A model generated the notes under the pieces. It was not told the origin of the DNA. It saw only the letters and a program-made list of their open reading frames with translations, and searched no databases. DNA of 33,235 nucleotides. Origin: Firmicutes bacterium CAG:822. Lineage in GTDB: Bacteria; Bacillota_I; Bacilli_A; RF39; UBA660. Of this stretch, positions 29,738-33,235 are shown piece after piece. The DNA is taken from the NCBI GenBank assembly GCA_000432855.1, contig HF990862.1, positions 1 to 33,235 of the forward strand, read 5' to 3'. Numbering within the stretch: position 1 is the first letter of the stretch; each line of letters opens with the position of its first letter. The position numbers and the translations under genes were made by a program.

Positions 29738-30985
29738 ATGCATATTAAATTATTAACAAACGCAGAATTTTTAGAATTTTCAAAATTATTTAAACCGGGG
29801 TCTATTTATCAAAATCCTTATTATGCATTTACAATGCATGAGGAAGGATATAGTTCAATGTTTGTGGGACTTATGGATGGAAATGTTTTAAAAGCTGCTA
29901 GTTTAATTTTAGTTTATAAAGTTAACGGATTTAAATATGCTTTAGCGCCTAGAGGTTTTTTAATTAATTATAATGATGAAGAGCTTGTTACAACTTTTAC
30001 AAAGTTGATTAAAAAATTTTTAGGAAAAAAAGATATTGTGGCTGTAAAAATAAATCCAATGATTATTAGAAAAGTATATAATAGTACTGGTCATACGATT
30101 CAAAGTAATGAATTATATGATGTGACTTTTGAAAGGCTAAAAAAACTTGGCTATTTTCATTTAGGTTATAACAATTACTTTGAGGCTTTAAAGCCGAGAT
30201 TTGAAGCTTATATTAACTTGGATTTAGATTATATTAAATTATTTGCGAATATCGATCGAAGCTGCCGAAACAAAATTAGAAAAGCAGTTCGTGATGGTAT
30301 TAAAGTATATCATGGAAAAGAAGAGGATTTAAAATTTTTATACGAGGAAACAAAGGGCAAATACCCAAGAGGCTTACAATATTTTAAAGATTTGTACAAG
30401 TTTTTTGGTAAGGACAATTTAATTGATTTTTATTATAGTAAGCTTGATACAACCGATTACTTACAATATACGCAAAAAAGATATAATGATTATTATAAAA
30501 AAAGTACAGAACTTAGTCAGAAATTAATTCATCAAAAAGGGAATTCTGATAAGATAATTAATGAAAAATTAAATATTGATAAAAATGTTGTTAAATACCG
30601 CAATCAATTAGCTGAAGCAACAGAATATTTAAAAAAATTCCCGGATGGAATTATCACATCTAGTGCATTAGTGATTAAATGGCAAGATGAGGTTTATTTA
30701 GCTATCGATGGATATGATGAAACCTATAAAAAATTTGGAGCCAAACAATTAATGATTTGGAAATTAATGGGAAGATATGCGAAACTTGGCTATAAAAAGT
30801 TCCATTTAGGCGGAGTAACAAATATTAATAAACCTAATAACAAATATAAAGGATTAAATGAATTTAAACTGAACTTTCATGCGAACGTTATTGAATATGT
30901 CGGTGACTTTGAGTTAATTACAAATTCTCCGCGTTACTTTGTATATAAAAATTCATTTGGAATTACAGGAGTGTTTAAAAAGTGA
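29738..30985 (+). CDS. FemAB/MurM-family peptidoglycan aminoacyltransferase
   Basis: 415 residues from the ATG at 29738 (SD GGGAGGCG); the GTG at 29723 lies upstream of the SD. Two GNAT-like halves are separated by a helical coiled-coil arm (about 240-300, QKRYNDYYKKSTELSQKL ... KYRNQLAEATEYLKKF), as in FemA/FemX/MurM. Recognisable parts are SIYQNPYYAFTMHEEGY, LAPRGFLINY, SCRNKIRKAVRDGI, and the C-terminal LGGVTNINKPNNKYKGLNEFKLNF. These enzymes add amino acids from aminoacyl-tRNA to the lipid II side chain; which amino acid is not evident. Monocistronic. Confidence 0.92.
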   Translation: MHIKLLTNAEFLEFSKLFKPGSIYQNPYYAFTMHEEGYSSMFVGLMDGNVLKAASLILVYKVNGFKYALAPRGFLINYNDEELVTTFTKLIKKFLGKKDIVAVKINPMIIRKVYNSTGHTIQSNELYDVTFERLKKLGYFHLGYNNYFEALKPRFEAYINLDLDYIKLFANIDRSCRNKIRKAVRDGIKVYHGKEEDLKFLYEETKGKYPRGLQYFKDLYKFFGKDNLIDFYYSKLDTTDYLQYTQKRYNDYYKKSTELSQKLIHQKGNSDKIINEKLNIDKNVVKYRNQLAEATEYLKKFPDGIITSSALVIKWQDEVYLAIDGYDETYKKFGAKQLMIWKLMGRYAKLGYKKFHLGGVTNINKPNNKYKGLNEFKLNFHANVIEYVGDFELITNSPRYFVYKNSFGITGVFKK

Positions 30986-31009
30986 TAACGAACTCGTTAC
31001 CACTTTTTT
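30977..31009 (+). terminator. Terminator of the FemAB-type gene
   Basis: AAAAAGTG plus TAACGA pairs with TCGTTA plus CACTTTTTT (one A/C mismatch); the stop codon is in the stem. Confidence 0.8.
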
Positions 31010-31015
31010 GATGAT

Positions 31016-31035
31016 AAAAAAAGAGCTTATAGCTC
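31016..31035 (-). terminator. Terminator of rnc-yebC
   Basis: Minus strand GAGCT-ATA-AGCTC followed by TTTTTTT; contains the yebC stop codon. Confidence 0.75.
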
Positions 31036-31743
31036 GACATTGTGATAGACGTGCTGAACGTCTTCCACTTCATCTAGTAAATTAAGCATTCTTTCAAAGG
31101 TTTCTTTATCTTCACCAGATAAAGTTACTTTTTCTTTTGGTAGCATAGTTATTTCGTCTAAATCAAATTCGACATTTGGTAACTTAGCTGAAATGGCTTC
31201 TTTGATTTTATTTAAATCATTTGGAGCTCCATAAACAACAACTTCATCATTTTCGGTTTCAATATCATTAACATCTAACCCAGCTTCGACTAATGCATCT
31301 AAAGTATCTTCTTCAGATAATCCTTTAAAACTAACGATACATAAATGGTCATACATGTAATTAACACTACCTTGAGCTCCCATTTTAACATGACATTTGT
31401 TGATAACAGCACGTACACTACTAACAGATCTATTGACATTGTCAGTTAAGCAGGCAACGATAGCTGTTGAACCTGATGGTCCAAAAATTTCATAATTAGC
31501 TTCAGTATAAGTTTCATCGGCTCCACTATTTACTTTTTCAATAGCTCTATTAACGATATCATTTGGAACTTGTTCCTTTTTGGCTTTATCAACTAATCTT
31601 TTTAAGGTTGGATTTCCCTCTAATTCAGTACCTCCATTTTTAGCAGCTTGATATATTTCTCTCGCATACATTGAATATAATTTAGCTTTAGCTGCTCCTG
31701 TTTTTTGAATACTTGCTTTTCTTACTTCATATGCTCTTCCCAT
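31027..31743 (-). CDS. yebC: YebC/PmpR-family protein
   Basis: 238 residues, normal length. It starts MGRAYEVRKASIQKTGAAKAKLY and has YAREIYQAAKNGG, NPTLKRLVDKAKKEQVPNDIV, YEIFGPSGSTAIVACLTDN, VKMGAQGSVNYMYDHL and the C-terminal LDEVEDVQHVYHNVEL, the family closing motif. Members are described as transcription regulators and, more recently, as factors that relieve ribosome stalling; the role here is undecided. The first 22 nt overlap rnc, whose codons supply its SD (AAAGGGAG), so translation is coupled. Confidence 0.95.
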   Translation of the reverse strand: MGRAYEVRKASIQKTGAAKAKLYSMYAREIYQAAKNGGTELEGNPTLKRLVDKAKKEQVPNDIVNRAIEKVNSGADETYTEANYEIFGPSGSTAIVACLTDNVNRSVSSVRAVINKCHVKMGAQGSVNYMYDHLCIVSFKGLSEEDTLDALVEAGLDVNDIETENDEVVVYGAPNDLNKIKEAISAKLPNVEFDLDEITMLPKEKVTLSGEDKETFERMLNLLDEVEDVQHVYHNVEL

Positions 31744-32411
31744 ACTAAACTCCCTTTCTGTGCTTTATTTAAGGCATCTTTTGCAGCCTCTTGTTCAGCT
31801 GATTTTTTACTATGTGATTTACCAGTACCATAAACAATATCATCGATGACAACTTCGACAGTAAACTGTCTATTATGTGATGGACCGGTTTCACTTACTA
31901 ATTTATATTCCAAACTACGTTTACCGGTTTGGACAAATTCTTGTAACGCTGATTTATAATCGTCAAAGAAATCAACTTCATGATTTTCAATTAATGGAAC
32001 AATATGCTTATTAAAAAAATCTTTTACTTTATCTAATCCTTGATCTAAATAAAGAGCACCTAAAAATGATTCAAAAATATCGGCAACGATGGCTTTTCGA
32101 TATTTACCACCATTTTCTGCTTCACCTTTTCCAAGTTTTAAATACTCGTTTAGGCCTAATTTAAGTGAATATTCATAGTTAGCAGTTTCACAAACATAAT
32201 GAGATCTGATTTTAGTCATTTCGCCTTCGTTGTATTTATTACTGCGATATAAATAATCACTCATCAATAATTCCAAAACAGCATCGCCTAAAAATTCTAG
32301 TCTTTCATAACTCTTAACTCCATGTTCATTGGAATAAGAGGTGTGAGAAAACGCTGTTTCATATAACGATATATCTTTAGGTTTTATTCCTAATTTATTC
32401 AGTAGTTCCAC
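31722..32411 (-). CDS. rnc: Ribonuclease III
   Basis: 229 residues. It cuts double-stranded RNA (rRNA precursors, structured mRNAs, sense-antisense duplexes). The nuclease domain signature ERLEFLGDAVLELL contains the catalytic Glu and Asp; the second acidic pair is in KAIVADIFESFLGALYLDQG. A dsRNA-binding domain fills about residues 152-222 (DYKSALQEFVQT ... KSHSKKSAEQEAAKDAL). The start is a GTG behind GAGGTGAT. It could process the toxin/antisense duplex predicted at 2.7 kb. First gene of the rnc-yebC operon. Confidence 0.96.
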   Translation of the reverse strand: MELLNKLGIKPKDISLYETAFSHTSYSNEHGVKSYERLEFLGDAVLELLMSDYLYRSNKYNEGEMTKIRSHYVCETANYEYSLKLGLNEYLKLGKGEAENGGKYRKAIVADIFESFLGALYLDQGLDKVKDFFNKHIVPLIENHEVDFFDDYKSALQEFVQTGKRSLEYKLVSETGPSHNRQFTVEVVIDDIVYGTGKSHSKKSAEQEAAKDALNKAQKGSLVWEEHMK

Positions 32412-32425
32412 TTAAAATCACCTCG

Positions 32426-32437
32426 TATATTATAACA
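32426..32437 (-). promoter_or_regulatory. Extended -10 promoter of rnc-yebC
   Basis: Minus strand TGT-TATAAT (-10 at 32434-32429), weak -35 TTTTAA 17 bp upstream. Confidence 0.5.
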
Positions 32438-32532
32438 CTTATTTATGTTCTTTAAAAGATAGTATATTTAATTTTATTCTAACAATCTACTTTTATTTTA
32501 ACATATTATTCATTTTCGTGACAAGAACGAAG

Positions 32533-32624
32533 GTCAAAATAGATTTTGACTAGCTTACCTCACGGTAAGCTCTTTCTACTTCATAGGAATCTTAGATTCC
32601 TCCATAGACCAATATCGGATGGTC
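32533..32624 (-). ncRNA. IS605-type right end with candidate omega (TnpB guide) RNA scaffold
   Basis: Downstream of the tnpB stop the minus strand folds into successive hairpins: GACCA/TGGTC (arms 32607-32611 and 32620-32624), GGAATC/GATTCC (32586-32600), and AGCTTACC/GGTAAGCT with a 4-nt loop (32552-32571). The last looks like the TnpA-bound hairpin of an IS200/IS605 right end; TCAA (32549-32546 on the minus strand) two bases after it could be the cleavage site. GTCAAAAT/ATTTTGAC (32533-32550) follows. Structure next to tnpB suits an omega RNA, but its ends are not proven. Confidence 0.5.
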
Positions 32625-32664
32625 GCCACCCTAATTTATTTTATTTATTTGTCAAAATTTATGA

Positions 32665-33235
32665 TTAGATAGATTGCTTTAAGTATAACATATATTTTTC
32701 TAAACCTTTAAACATTATATTAACTGCTGCATTATAATCACGTTCGTGCTCTGTATGACATACTGGACATTCCCATTTTCTTATACTTAAATCTTTTACT
32801 TCTTTATTTTGATAATTACAAACACTGCAGATTTGACTACTTGGATAATATCTATCTATTTGAATTATTTTCTTATTATTCCAGTTAGCCTTATATTTAA
32901 GTACTTTAATTATCTCAGATATTGGGTTTTCGTTTAGACCTTTAGCCACGTAGTGATTTTTCTGCATTCCTTTAACATCTAAATTTTCAGTTATTTTGAT
33001 AATTACAAACACTGCAGATTTGACTACTTGGATAATATCTATCTATTTGAATTATTTTCTTATTATTCCAGTTAGCCTTATATTTAAGCACTCGGATTAT
33101 TTCAGATATTGGGTTTTCGTTTAGTCCTTTAGCCACGTAGTGATTCTTCTGCATTCCTTTAACATCTAAATTTTCAGTTACTATAATGTCGTTTTCGTTT
33201 ATTAGTTTATTTGTTATATCATGTATCATATGCTT
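32665..33235 (-). pseudogene. tnpB: TnpB (IS605/IS607-type), C-terminal part, broken by an internal duplication
   Basis: The window contains only the C-terminal part and the gene runs off the edge. The RuvC-like and zinc motifs are readable: VTENLDVKGMQKNH (the Glu-containing RuvC-II segment), IDRYYPSSQICSVCNYQN, and then RKWECPVCHTEHERDYNAAVNI (second zinc pair and the RuvC-III Asp, HERDYNAA). They fall in two frames because a 187-bp segment is present twice. The upstream frame stops right after CNYQNN near 32987; the downstream frame resumes at ITENLDVKGMQ and runs to 32665. No single intact protein can be made. Confidence 0.88.
32811..33184. repeat. 187-bp tandem duplication inside tnpB
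   Basis: The segment starting GATAATTACAAACACTGCAG at 32811 recurs at 32998, offset 187 bp. About seven base differences separate the copies, clustered around 32911-32923 against 33098-33110; most are silent (Lys/Arg is the one obvious amino-acid change). 187 is not a multiple of 3, so the reading frame shifts. Confidence 0.9.

Overview
The window is AT-rich chromosomal DNA from a Bacillota member. TGA is used as a stop and TGG as Trp, so the code is standard rather than the Mycoplasma code. The gene set (RNase J, FtsY/YlxM, enolase, TopA, RNase III, YebC, a FemAB-type transferase, a prepilin-like protein, an HgdC-type activase) and the low GC suggest an uncultured gut lineage of Bacilli (RF39- or Erysipelotrichia-like). 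The lineage is an inference; no rRNA is present.

Layout. 1-3.4 kb: zinc-ribbon gene (cut by the window edge), small XRE regulator, tRNA-Glu(CTC), DEDDh exonuclease, MmcQ/YjbR-EVE-like protein, an intergenic region holding a compact toxin/antisense-RNA locus, then a YbaK deacylase. 3.4-8.5 kb: a PAP2 phosphatase remnant, DUF5661 protein, anchored CHAP hydrolase, J-domain membrane protein, the folD-ackA pair and tRNA-Arg(CCG). 8.1-11.5 kb: ftsY-ylxM-herA-membrane protein operon with 1-nt overlaps. 11.6-15.4 kb: APH-like kinase, a small unknown protein, Nudix hydrolase and divergent RNase J. 15.4-17.9 kb: unknown gene-eno-prepilin operon (overlapping genes) and divergent tRNA-Arg(TCT). 18-22.3 kb: twin XRE regulators, a membrane-anchored arylsulfotransferase-like protein, topA. 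22.4-25.8 kb: surface protein divergent from an XRE gene across a repeat-bearing promoter region, then two paralogous HTH-metallophosphoesterases. 25.8-28.7 kb: three-gene operon for an HgdC/BadF-type Fe-S activase and its two partner proteins. 28.7-32.4 kb: DUF1540 peptide, a stand-alone phage-type nuclease-like protein, FemAB transferase, rnc-yebC. 32.5-33.2 kb: the right end of an IS605-type element with a scrambled tnpB.

The most interesting unit is at 2554-2870. A 25-residue hydrophobic peptide has a well-formed promoter. Its Shine-Dalgarno (SD) sequence lies in a hairpin, and the predicted mRNA 5' end is complementary over 13 nt to the mRNA 3' end. A second promoter on the opposite strand would produce a roughly 110-nt RNA antisense to the 3' UTR. 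This has all the visible parts of a type I toxin-antitoxin system.

Other points worth a second look are the tnpB mosaic carrying a 187-bp out-of-frame duplication, 22-bp spaced direct repeats upstream of a surface protein, the HTH-metallophosphoesterase tandem, and a HerA ATPase embedded in the SRP-receptor operon without NurA. Many genes use a GGTGAT SD placed so close to the ATG that an in-frame GTG lies three codons upstream; I trimmed those starts.
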